From assembly GCA_030248065.1 (NCBI GenBank), contig JASAMV010007536.1:1-64000 (forward strand): a stretch of 64,000 nt of DNA, written 5' to 3'. A program made the translations under genes and the position numbers. The notes beneath the pieces are model-generated. The model made no database searches. It saw only the letters and a list, made by a program, of their open reading frames with translations, and was not told where the DNA came from. The stretch comes from Rhynchonema sp. JSB1_4. Lineage: Eukaryota; Nematoda; Chromadorea; Monhysterida; Xyalidae. Below, one piece after another: positions 11,214 to 24,300 of this stretch (the first letter of the stretch is position 1; every line of letters begins with the position of its first letter).

Positions 11214-11581
11214 CAGTGTAGTTCCTGGGGGAGGGGGGTCCCCCCCTAAGGTACGCTAACCGCCGCGACCAAGGTACACTAGTACACTAACCGCCGCGCC
11301 AGGTACACTAACCGCCTCAATTTTTGCCCAAAATAGGCATTTTTAGGCCTAAAATGGGTGATTTTTAGGTCGATGTTGTCAAAAGTCGCCAAAATACCCT
11401 TTTTATGGAGAATTTTTTTTCCAAAAAGGGCAAAAAATCGGTCAAATTTTCCACCTCAAAAAGTGACTTTTTCCTGGATTTGGGTCTTCCCCCCCCTTTC
11501 CCCCCAGGGAGGTACACTAACCGCCGCACGGAAAAAAGGGGTAGGTACACTAACCGCCGCGCCGGACCAGGAACTACACTG
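11214..11581. mobile_element. hAT-like element, ends CAGTGTAGTTCCTGG (copy 1)
   Basis: 368 bp with inverted ends CAGTGTAGTTCCTGG / CCAGGAACTACACTG. Exact 8-bp duplication GTACTAAG (11206-11213 and 11582-11589). G-runs then C-runs follow the left end directly. The interior has repeated GGTACACTAACCGCCGC words and AAAATGGG/CATTTTTAGG quasi-palindromes. Other copies: 12116, 46654, 48701, 49478. Confidence 0.92.
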
Positions 11582-12115
11582 GTACTAAGTAGGTAATAAT
11601 GTGTAAATATTAATGAAAATGAACTTAGATGTACTAAATCCGCACGTAGCGCGCGATTTTTTGCCTATTTGGGTGGAAAAATACCGATTTTGAGCCAATT
11701 TGAGTCAAAAATATCATTTTTGGGGTCGATTGTTGTTGACGATAGATAGATTGTTCCCAGAATTTGTTGACGGTGGATAGATTAGCCCAAAAGTGTTGAC
11801 GATAGATAGATGAAATCCAAAAGTGTTGACGATAGATAGATGAATTTGGGGGGACCCCCCACCCCTCCCCCCAAGTACTACCCTGGTTCTGGTATTGGGT
11901 TGGTATTGGGTATAGGGTATTGCAGTGGTGTAGCTACCCAGGCGGGGCGGTAACCTACTGTACCATCAAAAATGTTTAGGTCGAAATATTGGTCAAAATG
12001 TACTCTAAAACGCTAATTTCGCGCGCAGCGCGCGATTTTTCGCCTATTTGGAGTGAAAAATGCCAATTTTATACCATTTTGAGCCAAAAAGCGCATCTTA
12101 CTGTACCAGCCGTCG

Positions 12116-12883
12116 CAGTGTAGTTCCTGGGGGGAGGGGGGTGGGACGGACCCGGAAGGGGGGGGAGGACCCAAATTTGGAGAAAAGTCATTTTTTGAGG
12201 TCGAAAATTTGGCTCATTTTTGCCCCTTTTGGGAAAAAATCTCAATAAAAAGGGTATTTTGGCGATTTTTGACGACATTGACCCAGTGGTGTCGTTGGGA
12301 AATCAAAAAGTCAGGATACCGGATACCCAAAATCCAAAATTTTCGGATACCGGATACCCAAAATGAAAAATCTCGGATACCAGGGGGGTTGCCCCCCAAA
12401 ATAAAAAATCTCGGGTACCCAGGGGGGTTGTTCAAAAAAGGTCAATTTTTTAGAGGAAAATTGAACAAAATCGGTGTTGGAAGCGTAAAAATGGTCATTT
12501 TGGGGGTTATTCTTGCGCCAGCAAGCGATTTTGAGCATTTTGGAGGTAAAAAAGGGCGATTTTTACGGTTTTCGGAAAAATTTTAGGGCAGGATACCCCT
12601 GGACAAAAAGTCAGGATACCGGATACCCTTGGGTGAAAAAATCAAGATACCGGATACCGGATACTAGGGGGTAACCCCCCTCCCCCCCAACGACACCACT
12701 GCATTGACCTAAAAATCACTCATTTTATGCCTAAATATGCCTATTTTAGGCCAAAATTTGCCTATCTTAGGTAAAAATTGGGGGAGCAGACGTACCCGGA
12801 GGGGCAACAGTGGGGCAGGCGTACCATGGAGGGGGACAGACGTACCCGAAGGGGAGACCCCCTCCCCCCCAGGAACTACACTG
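12116..12883. mobile_element. hAT-like element, ends CAGTGTAGTTCCTGG (copy 2), itself interrupted
   Basis: Inverted ends CAGTGTAGTTCCTGG / CAGGAACTACACTG with an exact duplication AGCCGTCG (12108-12115 and 12884-12891). The 418-bp element at 12284-12701 sits inside it. The interior words differ from copy 1 (GACGTACCCGGAGGGG in place of GGTACACTAACCGCCGC), so these are two subfamilies with shared termini. Confidence 0.9.
12284..12701. mobile_element. hAT-like element, ends CAGTGGTGTCGTTG (innermost)
   Basis: Inverted ends CAGTGGTGTCGTTG / CAACGACACCACTG and exact 8-bp duplication CATTGACC (12276-12283 and 12702-12709). The interior has repeated AGGATACCGGATACCC words in place of the GGTATGGGAAATTT words of the copy at 10789. 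Confidence 0.92.
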
Positions 12884-12945
12884 AGCCGTCGGGCGGCGAC
12901 CTACCTACTATACCAGGATGGAGCGTCAACCTACCTACCTTGCTA

Positions 12946-13219
12946 TTGGTCGCACAATGACTTTATAAGAATTGGTCAAATTTTTTTTCCTGAATCGTGA
13001 AGCAGGATAGTGACGGGGCAATGACGTTGCGCTGCGCGATCACACACAAAGAATACAGTAAAGAGAATGTTTCAACCTGCGGCAACGTGGTTGATCTGCC
13101 AGATTATTTTCAGCTGAAAATGTTTTGTGAGAATCACAAATAGCACAGTAGTTAAGAGTGAGTGAACGTGAAAATCAGGATTGATTTGATGAATTCTTAT
13201 ATGGTCATTGTGCGACCAA
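12946..13219. mobile_element. TA-flanked MITE, ends TTGGTCGCACAATGA (copy 2)
   Basis: 274 bp, nearly identical to the element at 7719-7993, flanked by TA on both sides. It lies inside the element at 11923-13277. Confidence 0.88.
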
Positions 13220-13767
13220 TACCTACTGTACCTAGGGGGACCCCCACCCCCCTTTGGGGATGTTGGGTACACCATTGGGATATGGAGTATTGGGTTGGTG
13301 TTGGGTATTTGGTATGGTATTGAGTATTGGTTTTAGTATTGGTTTGGTATTGGTTTGGTTGGGTTTGGTGCCTGGTATTGTGTTTGGTATTGGTTTGGTA
13401 TTGGGTTTTTGAGTTTGGCGTCAGGTATTTTGGCCCAATACCTGCGTAAATCCAATACCCAATACCAGACGTGAACCAATACCCAATACCAGAATTAGAC
13501 CCATTATCAATACCAGAAACTGGTATTGGTATTGGTATTGGGTGGTATTGGTATTGGTATTGGTGCCCATGCCTACTCTCAGTGTCCCACACATAGGCCT
13601 GCCACTACACTGCTGGGGGAGCCATAGACAATCTTATTTTCACAAAGACATCATTTTTTTCGACTTCTGCCCAGATCTTTGACCGAGGACATCTATCTGT
13701 CGTCAACACCCCGGCCAAGTACAGTGGCACCACTAAATTTCAAGACAAGCCCGCACGGCTCGCAGCG

Positions 13768-16700
13768 ATGGCGAATCTTTCCGTGAAAACCGACAACGAT
13801 GCGTCAAAGTCTTGGCTGTTCGATTCGTCGGCTGGTTCTATTTCGAATGCTGTTCGTTCTCATCTCACAATACATTATTGCAGTTCAATTTGTGCTTGCT
13901 TGTTGTTTATTTATTGATCCTGTGAAGAAAATCGAAATGAAAAGTCCTGGATGCTGGTGCTGCCATGTTGTCTTTTATTTTTCGTGACGGTTTTGCGATT
14001 GCGATTTCGAGACCAGACCAAGCACAAGCTTCTGGTGATCAACTACTTTGGGGTTTGGTGTGACGGCTTAAATTACGCTTGTAAATTAGTGAAGTGAAAC
14101 ACGTTTTTCAGGCTGCGAGCGTCGACCTGCGGCGACAATACGGCGAATCGATTCTGTTCTCGTCCTTCAACGAAACGACCGAGTCATCGTCCATGTGTGA
14201 CGTCAGTCCGCCTCAGACTGTCATCAAACGACGGCCGACACCCGATGCCGTCGAAGGAACGACCAACACAACAAACACTCTGTCTGTCCCGCTCAGGTTT
14301 GTGCAACTGCATGTTATGTTTTTTTCTTCAGAAAGTATTCCAAGGTGAAATATTCTGGCAAAATTAATAGTGTAAAATTAGTTGCATGTTTTTTTAGCTT
14401 TTCGCGTTCATCCGACCGTCGGCTGAATGACGATGACAGTAGTTGCTCCCGTGGCGATGATTCGAGCGCGTTCGAGAACTTCCTTCTTCAACTGAAAACC
14501 CCAAAATCGAAAACAGTCGAAACCCCCACAGATAACGATGATGGTGATGTGAGAGTCGACTCCAACTTGTTCGTTGGTGTTATCATTTTAAAAATGTCTG
14601 AACAATAAAAAAATGGCCCTGTTTCATGTCAGATCCAGTTTCATCGTGTCCGATGACCATCTGAGTTCGGACGAGGAGTCCCGATCCAAGTCACAACTGG
14701 ACGTGCACAATCAACTGAATGTGGCCAGAGCACGAAGGTCGTTTGTTTGTGTGTTTCTTGAGTTGACTGCGCGCTATCAAACTGGATGATTAGATCTGTC
14801 GTGCAATATCACGTGATTTTATGAAACAAGCGCGTTTGAATAACTGGTGTCACTGATTTCGTTTCGACCGTCGACCTGTGCAAAATTTGTTACTGAACAT
14901 GAACGGCTAAGAAAAAATTCTGTGGTCGGTTGAAATATTTGTCAATTGAAGTTGGCTTCAGTTACATCTCGAAAAAAGCTTACATGAACGTGGCCAACGC
15001 CAAGCAACCTCATCACCAAGTTTGGTACCGGCTACAACGCTGAGACAATCAGTTCAATACAAATTCTTTGGCCTGAAATTAGCAGTTAAAATAATCGTAC
15101 CAGTTGCAGACAAACGGCAGATCTGGAATCAGCCTTCCTCACAGACGACGGTGCAGCGACGAGCAGTTCCCAGTCTGAGACCGAATCTGATAAATCTTGG
15201 ATGACTGATGATGAAAGTGACGCCAGTGACAGTGACTACAGTAAAGTGACGCAGAAAAAAGTGCGCAAACCACGACCGCGCAGACAACTGAAGGTATCTA
15301 TAGTAATGCCTAAAAATTGTGTCATATTCGCTTTCTAAGTTTCAAGAACAGTCGTAAAACTGTAACGTTATAGCCGTCTCCTATTCAACTATTCGACAGT
15401 TTCGACACAAAGTGGGAGAACAAGGAAAATCACGTTCCCGAATTAGAAAATGACGACGTTTTCTACGATACCGTCACAAGTCCGTTGCAATTACGATCGA
15501 AGGTCAAACCGACTGAACAGCGAATACAGTTCGTGTTTCTGTTTTATTTTTCAATTTTGTCATGTTCGCCTTTTTGAAATTCTTGATTCAGTTCCACTCC
15601 CAACAACACGTACAGTTTCCGCGAGCCAGAGCCTTGCCCTCCAACCATGTCAATAACCGACACGATAAAAAAACGACCAAAACCGACGTTTCAACGAAAA
15701 CCTAAAATCGTCATTGGTGATTCGGGTGAAATGAGCTCTGGTTCGTCATTTGGTTTTGTTCTCATGTTGTTTTTAGTTTTTCTCGCCTGGCCAGCAATTG
15801 AATCATTTTTCTCGTCTAATAGCTGTGGAAATATTTTTTGGGGCCCCAAAAAAGTTACACTGTCGTTATGGGTGAAATGTTCGAAACGGTGTGAGCAAGA
15901 GTTGGGTGCAAAGGTCAGTTGTGAAGCTCTATCAATGTGTGAGCTGCAGTGTTTCAACTTTACAGCGAGCTTTCGCCCGACCTTTGCGCCCAACACTTGT
16001 TTATACCGTTTCGAAAATGCCAGCCTATGAGCCAAGGAACATTTCGCGACAACCTTTACCTTGCAGCGACGCGTGGCTAAATTGGTAGTTCGACAATTCA
16101 TAGCGAACCTCTTACGCTAAATACTGAAAAAATACTTGCAAAAAATCATCTCATGTTAAAAGGTTCGATCCCGCGTCGTCAACGTGGCCGTATACGCACC
16201 ACTGAAACATCATCCACCACAACAAGAACACGGTCACGTGACCTTGATGATAGTGAGGTGGAGGCAGAGGCCTGGTATTCGTCGCGCAATGACAGGAATT
16301 TTGGTGGGTGGCGTTTTCGATTTTATTGCTCCCATACGACTTATCAGCGGTGAAGACCGCCTGCTCCGAAAACCATGACACCATCATTTTGTTGAATGCT
16401 GCCTTATTTCCGAACGCTCATACATTCGTACATATCCAAAGTGTACTTTTTATTGCCCATCCAAATGTTTCAGGTTCTGCAGCTGAACAAACTTTCCTCA
16501 AGTCTCTGTCGGGCACGGGTCACAGTCGCAAATCCACCCTGATCCATCAAGCGCACTCTGCGCTCTACACGGGCAAGAACTTCAAGAAAAACAAGGACCA
16601 GCTCGTTCAAAGACTGTTCAATATATTCAACAAGCATGTGTTTGATAAGCAGGTGGAAATTTTTGTTGGGTTTTGGTGAAAACGGAAAATGTGAGCCTGC

Positions 16701-18311
16701 ATAAATTTTTTGAGTAAAAGTGCCCTTCTGGTTCAGATCCCAGAAAACACTCCGCTGAAATGGAATGCCCGTCTGCGCAAAACTGCAGGTTCGGTTAATC
16801 TACTCGCATCCAAATCTTTTAGTAATTTTTTGCCAATTTTAATTACCCGTACAACATTAATCAGGTCAATGTGTCTACCGTCGCGAGATGGGCGAGCGTG
16901 TGGTGCGTATCGAACTGTCGACCAAAGTCTGTGACACCGCTGGTTGGTCGATGGCTGTTTTTTTTGTTATGTGCCTGTTCATAATTAGTAACGACGTTTT
17001 CTGACAGCGGGTGGATCGACCGTGCTATTATTTGTTCGTTTTCGCATTTGGGAGTTGGCGAAGCTGGCTATGGAGCAACTTCTCGAATTTTCCTTCATCT
17101 TATGTGCCGCATTGAAAAAAAACATCTTCAGCGCTCTCTTTCTGGTGAACTGAGGTTGCCGACAGACTGTATTATGCCTCAAAAAGGCTTTGCACCATAC
17201 GAATCAATCAAACTCAGTTTATAAGATTGGCCCGCATCTATCACTACTTGCAAGTGCAAGCCCTCCTAAAAATGCTGTAAATCAAAACAAAATCTTGGAA
17301 ACTTTGCACTTTCTCCTCACATTCATTGCCAGATCGTGTGCGCGACACGCTAATCCATGAACTGTGCCATGCAGCTGTCTGGATTGTGAATGGGGAGAAT
17401 GGGGGACATGGACCAACTTGGAAGCATTGGGCTCAATTGGCTCATAGGTTGGTTGGACTTGTTTTTAGTGCATAATTCAGTGGTGGGTGGTTGCTTTCGT
17501 GCTCGATTGTTGTTCGGAATAACCCTGCTTTATTTTCTCGCAGAAAGTATCCCGAACTGCCAGTCGTGGCCCGCTGTCATTCGTACGAAATTCGTGCCAA
17601 ATACATCTACAAGTGCAATATCTGTGGTCAACAGTTAGTTTGTTGAGTATGAATTGTTGAGATTGTTTGGGGTTTGGATTTGTCATAATGAATCATCGAT
17701 GTCATGCAATTTGTGTGTTTCTCATCTGATGTCCACGAAACATTTTGATTCAGGTATCAGGTCCTGTCCTATGCCTTCTGTGGTATTTGCGTGACGGCTT
17801 GTGTATTTTTCAATGACCCACTGTCTGACCAGCCGATCTGCCGTATTTTCGTTCGTATGCAACTTGTCAAGCCCCCAAACTGTGTGCAGAATCAAACGTC
17901 ACTCCAAATCGCTGGACATGTCGCGCAAAGTGTGTGGTGTGTGTCGTGGCCGATTCACGCTGTACGTCAATGGCAAACCGATGGACGATACGAACATCAA
18001 CAAAGAGAATCTGCCAGCACCGCCGAGGTGGGATACATCGTTGGCAGTTGTTTTTTTGGTTCCTTCCTTTATGACGCTCGAGTTACGACTATATCCAATT
18101 GATGTCTGTCTGTCATAAGTTCATTCAATCAAACATTTTAGCCAGTTTTCAAAATGTCTACCGTTTTATTCAACATCCACGTTGTTGCAGAACCCCGAAA
18201 TTCGCCCTGTTTGTCAAGGAGAACTATCGCAAAGTGAAGACGCCCGGCCGCAGTCATCAGGACGTGATGTCAAAACTCGGTGAACAATTCAAAACTAGTG
18301 TAAGATTGTAA
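13768..18311 (+). CDS. GCNA: GCNA/ACRC-type SprT metalloprotease, 15 exons
   Basis: Exons: 13768-13851, 14112-14296, 14398-14568, 14633-14737, 15110-15293, 15374-15528, 15592-15716, 16163-16303, 16474-16652, 16737-16788, 16865-16942, 17333-17447, 17544-17633, 17890-18027, 18191-18311. All phases agree, giving about 640 residues. The first half is an acidic Ser/Asp-rich disordered region (SETESDKSWMTDDESDASDS). It is followed by the SprT-like domain with the HELCH zinc-protease site (residues about 495-499), the GGHGPTWKHWA third-ligand region, and a zinc-ribbon (CNIC...CGVC with IKRHSKSLD). The C-terminus is an HMG-like tail (TPKFALFVKENYRKV). GCNA proteins act in germ cells and early embryos, handling DNA-protein crosslinks (family knowledge). 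The first ATG in frame (MANLSVKTDN) was taken as start; exon 8's AAAAG acceptor is weak. The start lies only 156 bp from the transposon stack. Confidence 0.9.
15866..16021. repeat. Short palindromic MITE in GCNA intron 7
   Basis: Imperfect hairpin whose arms begin GGGTGAAATGTTCGAAACGG and end CCGTTTCGAAAATGCC, with inner inverted blocks TTGGGTGCAAAGGTC / GACCTTTGCGCCCAA. It shares its end with the palindrome at 59472-60383, so the two belong to one family. Confidence 0.6.
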
Positions 18312-21300
18312 CTAAGCTTTAGGTCGGGTAGAGCTTATGTCTTTCTTCTTCACTTTTCCGTTTGGTGTTCAAATTCTGTTTTCAATAACTGTACATCAAT
18401 ATGGCGCAAGCTTATTTTTGATTATAACGTGATCTGGCTGGTTGTTGATTTCCGGACCCTTTTCTCTGTCTAATAATGCTGAAGTTTACTTGATCAGTTG
18501 AAATATAAAATGTGATCCGGCGCCTGTTTGGCCTTTGCTGAGCGTTGGCTGCTGCTCATGTATATCCATGTTATGCACTAGCTCGTTGCCAGTCCAAATA
18601 CATCGCTTTCTCCAAGACATGTTCCCCTTGTAATGTGTGCAGTAAGTCGGTCGTAAATCACTCGTTCAAACACTCGAGGTTAGAAGTTCACACGTTGCTG
18701 GTCTGGGTAAATAGCGGAGGCCCACGACTGACTAACTAAAAGGTGATAAGTTCTGGCTTGTTATCAGCGTGTTATTGTCAATAATTTATGCTTATGTTTG
18801 TTCAGTCGTGAGTTCCCGGGTACGGTACAGGTTTGAGCTTTGCATAAGAACGCCGACACCGACCAATGTGTTTCAGTGGGTGTTTGTGTGCATACAGTGA
18901 CTTTGTTTTATCATCCCCCAGTCTATACACAAGAGTGCTCCTCCCTTGTATCAACATTGCAGACTAAAAAGTGCTAATGTTGTTATTATCACACGTTTGG
19001 TGACGCTAAGAGGGTTTGGGGCTGAGGATTGGTTTGGAAACATTCGTGAGTGTTTGATAGTGCGAGCGTGTCGGATACGGTGACATAACCTAACAGTTGT
19101 AAAAGCGTTTTGGCATTTCGCCCACCACAAACCATAATTATACACATGATACACATGGCTTCAATGCAAAATTTGATTCTGAACGAATGCTGATGTTTCC
19201 TCACGTTACGAAACGCAACACCAGCCAATTCGGTTTGTTGATTCTCGTCTCGAAAAAGTCACCCAACTTGCAGTCAGAAAGACACTGTCATATTGTGGGT
19301 TATGAACAAAGTGCCTCGTCACAAATGTGCGCACCATGAATGTGACTAATGTTATTCGGTACTCATTGAATTACAACATGTTCAAATCGAAGTGGTACCG
19401 ATAAACATGCAGCAGTGTATGTGCATACAGTACCCTACGTCGGACCACAGTCAACTCTGTACACACATACCAACAGTACATAGACACTTGGAAAACCACA
19501 GACCATAAAGTGTGTGTTGTGTGCACTGCAAACACGTATACATTCGTATATTTTTGTTAATCCCTTCTGTAAATGGTGGTATTGTCGCGCTCGGTCTGTT
19601 CTTTTTCACTTTGTTCTGTACCGTATGCCCGTACATACGCTGTATCCCTGTCTGGTTTGTTTGAGAGCTACACACGCACACATTTATACACGTGAGCGGT
19701 GCTTCGACGTTTATGCTCAGAGTGAATGAACCAGGGAATTCAGTGTCGCTGTTGCAGCAGTTTTTCAGACACAAATCGAAAGGAGAGGTTGATGTTTCAC
19801 ACACCAATTTAAGCTAACGGCAACACAATGCTCCGTTGTCCATTACGCCTTTGACAGACAACATACGGCTTTGAAATACGCCCAGCAACTTCAAAAGTAA
19901 GGCGCGGCAGAATCTGGCCGGTGTACGGTATGTCCCCCAAAATAAACAAACCACAGTAATAATATTCAATTAGCTGTAAACGCACCCCCTCAAGCAGTTA
20001 TGCTAATAGCCAATTGATTTAGGCAGTCGCTGGCGCAAAATGGATTTTCTTTGCGGAGCGACTAAGCTTACTGTAAGTTTCCTGACGAAAAAATTGTTTC
20101 AGCGACTCTTCAACACAGGAACCTGAACTGGGTATGTGAGAGTCTGCTTGGCGCGTCTGAGTGTTTCTGAAACCGCCGAAGGGGCTGCTTCTGCTTCCAT
20201 TGACGAAAAGCGGCATTTATGGCGTAATGGTTTGGCGCACGTGGAATGTAACCAATTGCACGACATTAGCGGCATGGCATGTGCACTGATTCACACGCTG
20301 GTTATAGTTGGCGGACGAAACGTGATCCAGCTGGACAAATGTTGCGGGAAACAATGTAGTGCATGCAGTGTATAACCGCACATTATTGTGTGCAATACTA
20401 TATCGTGCCATTTGTATCGTTTTAACCGCATGACTGCCGCACACAAACACCCAATTATCATATTTCGTCAATCGCCAGAATCATGAGAAGCGATAAATGT
20501 TGTGTCAACAAAGCATCTTGCATTCATATTGTTGGTTTTACTTTCAATTGCCGAATTGGCGCAAAAAACAACAGTTGCATGCGGTCGTTCGCGTCGTTTG
20601 CCTGTACTGGAAGCTTGTTTGATTTTGGAAACGGAGGGTCGCCGTTTGGGCCGCAGCGTTAATATTGCCCGTTTTGTGGGCAAATGTCCTCAAGCGATGC
20701 ACCAACTATTTTCGCACCAGTACCCTAAAAAGCAAACAATGCGCACATGTGGAAAACTTGAGCTTGTTGTGAAATCAAGTCGTCGAACAAACAATAATAC
20801 ACGTGCCCCGAATGCGCGCGCGAAAATAGTACATGTGATTTGACGACTTGATTTGCCCACAGTGCTACATATGAGCCAAAACTTGTTGATAACGCTTTCA
20901 ACCGTGAAGAAATGCGCTCAATTGGCACAATGCTGAACTCGTGCCCCAAAACCAGTGTGACCGTGTCCATATTTTCCACGCACCCCAATCTTTTTCTGGA
21001 TACCTACCGTATCCCAATGGTCTCCCACTCACACACACTTACTTGTGAATGGAGCAGAGGTATTCTCAATTTTCAATCAAGGTAAAAGGGCCAGCTTAAC
21101 AGCGGCGGGAGTTCAAATCCCTGATTAGCATAATAATACCATACGCACCCACACACCACGGGAGCGAGGTGATCAGTTTCCACACGTGGTGTAATATTGA
21201 TCTGAGTATATTCGGTTCGGTGCCACTTCTGATTTCACAGAAGGATCGAAGAATAACCGAACGGTACTCACTATCCCTGACGAGACAAGGTGACTAAGAG

Positions 21301-24300
21301 CAGTGTAAGCCTTCTCTATCCTTGAGCCTGTCAATATGGTGCACTAATGAAAATTCGGATCAACCGAAAGGTACCTATAGACCTGATTATGGTTGTTGAT
21401 TGATGAACGACCATAACACGCTACCGTAGTACAAACTCACAAAGCTCAGCTACAGTAATCCACCGTGACACATGACGCGCTCATACCAGGAAGAAAAGTC
21501 TGATAACTTTTGGGCTTTGTTTGTTTTTCTCAAGTGGCGCACGTGTGAAAATAGACTCATTTTACAATCTTGATAAACGTAAAATGACTAAGGTAAACGA
21601 AACCAAAAATGACCTCAAAACATGATATACATCAAGGCATTAGCAAGAACATGTGAAAACATTATTTTTTGAACGCAACAAAAGCTGAAAATAATTCTCC
21701 ATTTGAAAACCATGAATACTGAACTCAATGTTCGAAATAATCACCGAGCCCTCCAAACGTCCCCGATTATTCATCACCGCAACACGCAATCACAAAAGGC
21801 GATTTTGTCCAAATATGCACATATTCCATTTGCACGCATTTTCACAATACCTCGGAGAAATAAAGCGCATTCGTCTGATCGGATCGTATGCCTATGTGTT
21901 TCGGGTGTTTGCGCATGTAACACGCAGAGAGTGGTCGTTCGCCTGCTCCTGGCCGCAAAACTGAGCAGCTTTCGGTGTAAACCGCTTCGAAATTTGGTTG
22001 AATTGCTGCATCATGAAGTTCCCGTTCTGAGCCCGTTCCGCTACCGGGTGGACCAATAGAACTGCGACATCGTGCTATTGAGTGGGTGGTTATGGGAGTT
22101 GAGTGTGTTAAGCTTATTTGCAGCAACAGGCGCAATGCAAATGCCTACATTTTGGTGACGAGGACGAGTTATCCGCAGGTTTACAACCAGGGACCCCGGT
22201 GTTCAGCTCTGCTCGACAAAAAAATGTGTCACGTTGTCCAAATTTTTGGTTGCAAAACTCATTAAACAACAAAAGTCATGGAATGGGGTCCACATTCATA
22301 AATCTCTGGTGATAAGACCACACGGCGCTTAACAACCCCAGCCCATCACCAAATATATTACAGTAAACTGTTTTCGGCTCATAAGCGGCCCACGAGCAAA
22401 TTTGGACCAAATCGACTGAAAATCTGCACAAAACACAATACAACCGCACACGCAAAGGGGGTTGGAATAAAGGCTTTAGGCTTAGGGATCAACTTTTATG
22501 CCTAACTAAACTTAGCATGACTGTATTGTGAGCCGATTTACACTCACACACACACACGACAGTGGGGGCTTAACTTGGTACACAAATGCATAAATACAAA
22601 ATACGCTTATTTTCTTTATTTCCTTTCGGCCTTGTTTTCGTTTGTGTTTATTTTCCCTTGCGTTTTGCCCATTTTGTCACTTTTGCTTAGCTGTTTTGGT
22701 CAAAAACGAATATTTCATGTCCGAGGCCAGTTTCTGTTTCCATCGAGTCCCAAAGAACGCGTTTTTGACGAGATTCGCAAACTTCACAAAGTCGGCTTCC
22801 ATTTTAGCTTTCATTTTTCATTGATGTAAACAAACCCAACTCCGAATACTGACACCCTGCTGTGCGGTCTGCATCTCCCACACCCCAGGTTCGAAGCGGC
22901 CACTTGAAACCTCTCTGTCGCAGAAAAGAGCTACCCGCCACTTTAGGGTTCCAGATCTTGTTATAGAACATGGCGGTTCACCTTCTCGGCAATTCACGTG
23001 GGTGACTTTGTCAGGTCCAGAGGGATAGTGCACTTTTGGGTCACAGGCTATATGAGAGCAACGAGTTACACAATCGATAAACATGCCGCGCTGCAGTTTG
23101 GGTGGGCCAAATCAATCAATCTTGGCCACACAAACGTGTAAACACTTGTGATTTTCAAAATTTCTCTTATGTGACAAAATATGTTTTGGAATCGCACGCT
23201 CCAGAACTTTCAAATCATTCTCAAATCACAATAGTGTTTAATCCTTATGGCAAACCTTCTCTCAAAATCACGGCCACAGCAATGTTTTGCTAAACAAATT
23301 TTAAAAAACCCGCAATTTTGTCCCACGTTTACTGCCGGCCGCAATGCCAGTAACATATTTTAGGCCAATTTTGCCGACAAAAAATCTTAATAGTAATTTC
23401 AACATGTTTGCACCCGAAAACAGTAGCCAGCGGACTCCAAAGTTACGCGCCGCTTTGGCTCAGACAATAGCGACTCGCGGTACAATACACAGGACTCATG
23501 GGCCACTTGAGATCACATCAAGTGGAGCAGAAACATACTGGTAGGTTTAGAGGAGTTATAGTCTGTTTTTGTTAATGTTCTGCTTTGGACCGGAACGGAT
23601 GAACAATGGATGCAGATATATTTTATTGGCCGGTTTGTAAGACTCCAGGGCTCGACTTTTGGGTGGCCCTGAAATTGAAACTGACGTCGGTATAAAAAAT
23701 AACACGGATCTGAATGTGGTTCATTGCAACAATCCTAATCAACAGACTATATTCCGCTCAGGGTTCACCATGTCAAAGCGCGTGCACCGCCATGGCATCA
23801 TTGGCTACCGTAACCCAACGGACCGGTGTTAATTCCAGCACGGGTCACTACACCCCACCCCTTACGCAAGGGGAACCAAGGGGTATCATTTTACATGCGG
23901 CCACAAATGTGTATGGTGCAAAGTGGTTCACAGCTATATGGCTTACACGTGTTACGCAATTCATAACAAAAGGAGCACAACATCGATGGGCGGCAGGTTG
24001 GTTTTCATGTCATTTTCTCTGTCTTTCAATTTTTTCTCGCGTGTTTTTCTCTAATTTCTGTGTTTGTGCCGCATGTTTTGTTGCGCCCTGGTACACCTGC
24101 GCGCGGGAGCCCACGCACAATGATTTGGTGGGTTGGGCCATCCTTTTGTTTTCTGCCAGCAAGTCTCCCTTTTGTTTCCAGTCACTTCTCATCATGTCAC
24201 TTTGTTATTTAATTACAGGGCGGTTGATTCCATGTTGGTAGTCCATTTTTGCTCTGAATTGTCTTGAAACGACCTATATGTGGTAGTAGCCTCTAACGAA

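Larger units (their letters stand above)
10627..11885. mobile_element. hAT-like element with GTTGACGATAGATAGAT repeats, interrupted twice
   Basis: Ends CAGTGTAGTACTTTGG / CCAAGTACTACCCTG. Flanks GTTCTGAT (10619-10626) and GTTCTGGT (11886-11893) differ at one base. Subterminal arrays of GTTGACGATAGATAGAT occur at both ends in direct orientation. Two other elements (10789-11192 and 11214-11581) are inserted a few bases apart; without them it matches the copies at 46204-47041 (inverse) and 52762-53235. Confidence 0.85.
11923..13277. mobile_element. hAT-like element, ends CAGTGGTGTAGCTACC, carrying three insertions
   Basis: Left end CAGTGGTGTAG, right end GTACACCATTG. Flanks GGGTATTG / GGATATGG agree at 6 of 8 bases. 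The body carries TACTGTACC/CTACCTACC words. It is invaded by 12116-12883 and 12946-13219, and the former by 12284-12701. It matches the better-preserved copy at 45954-47139. Confidence 0.7.
9203..13582. mobile_element. Element rich in CCAATACC / GGTATTGG microrepeats, heavily invaded
   Basis: The ends carry AGGCATGGGCAC at 9211 and its inverse GTGCCCATGCCT near 13574. The body is CCAATACC/GGTATTGG microrepeat (9240-9310, 9720-9750, 10570-10620, 11886-11922, 13278-13570) separated by inserted elements. Flanks CCTCCCAC (9195-9202) and TGTCCCAC (13583-13590) agree at 6 of 8 bases. The related repeat at 48010-48040 reads straight through this site, which supports an insertion. Its intact length would be well under 1 kb. 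Confidence 0.6.

Noticed and set aside
8380..13612. CRISPR-like or satellite array interpretation of the GATAGATAG and GGTATTGG repeats
   Set aside because: Repeats are bounded by transposon termini with target duplications, spacers are not unique-length, and the genome is eukaryotic.
16066..16184. tRNA-like sequence (CGACGCGTGGCTAAATTGGTA ... GGTTCGATCCCGCGTCG)
   Set aside because: The acceptor-like arms pair, but the T-arm does not fold and the span is too long. The 3' part from 16163 reads as GCNA exon 8 in the correct phase.
20502..20843. Frame starting with a signal-peptide-like sequence
   Set aside because: The start is plausible, but the rest has no recognisable domain and overlaps a small inverted repeat; not enough to call a gene.
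23714..24241. 175-codon open frame
   Set aside because: Longest single frame in the gene-poor region, but composition is irregular, no motif is recognised and nothing links it to neighbouring exons.
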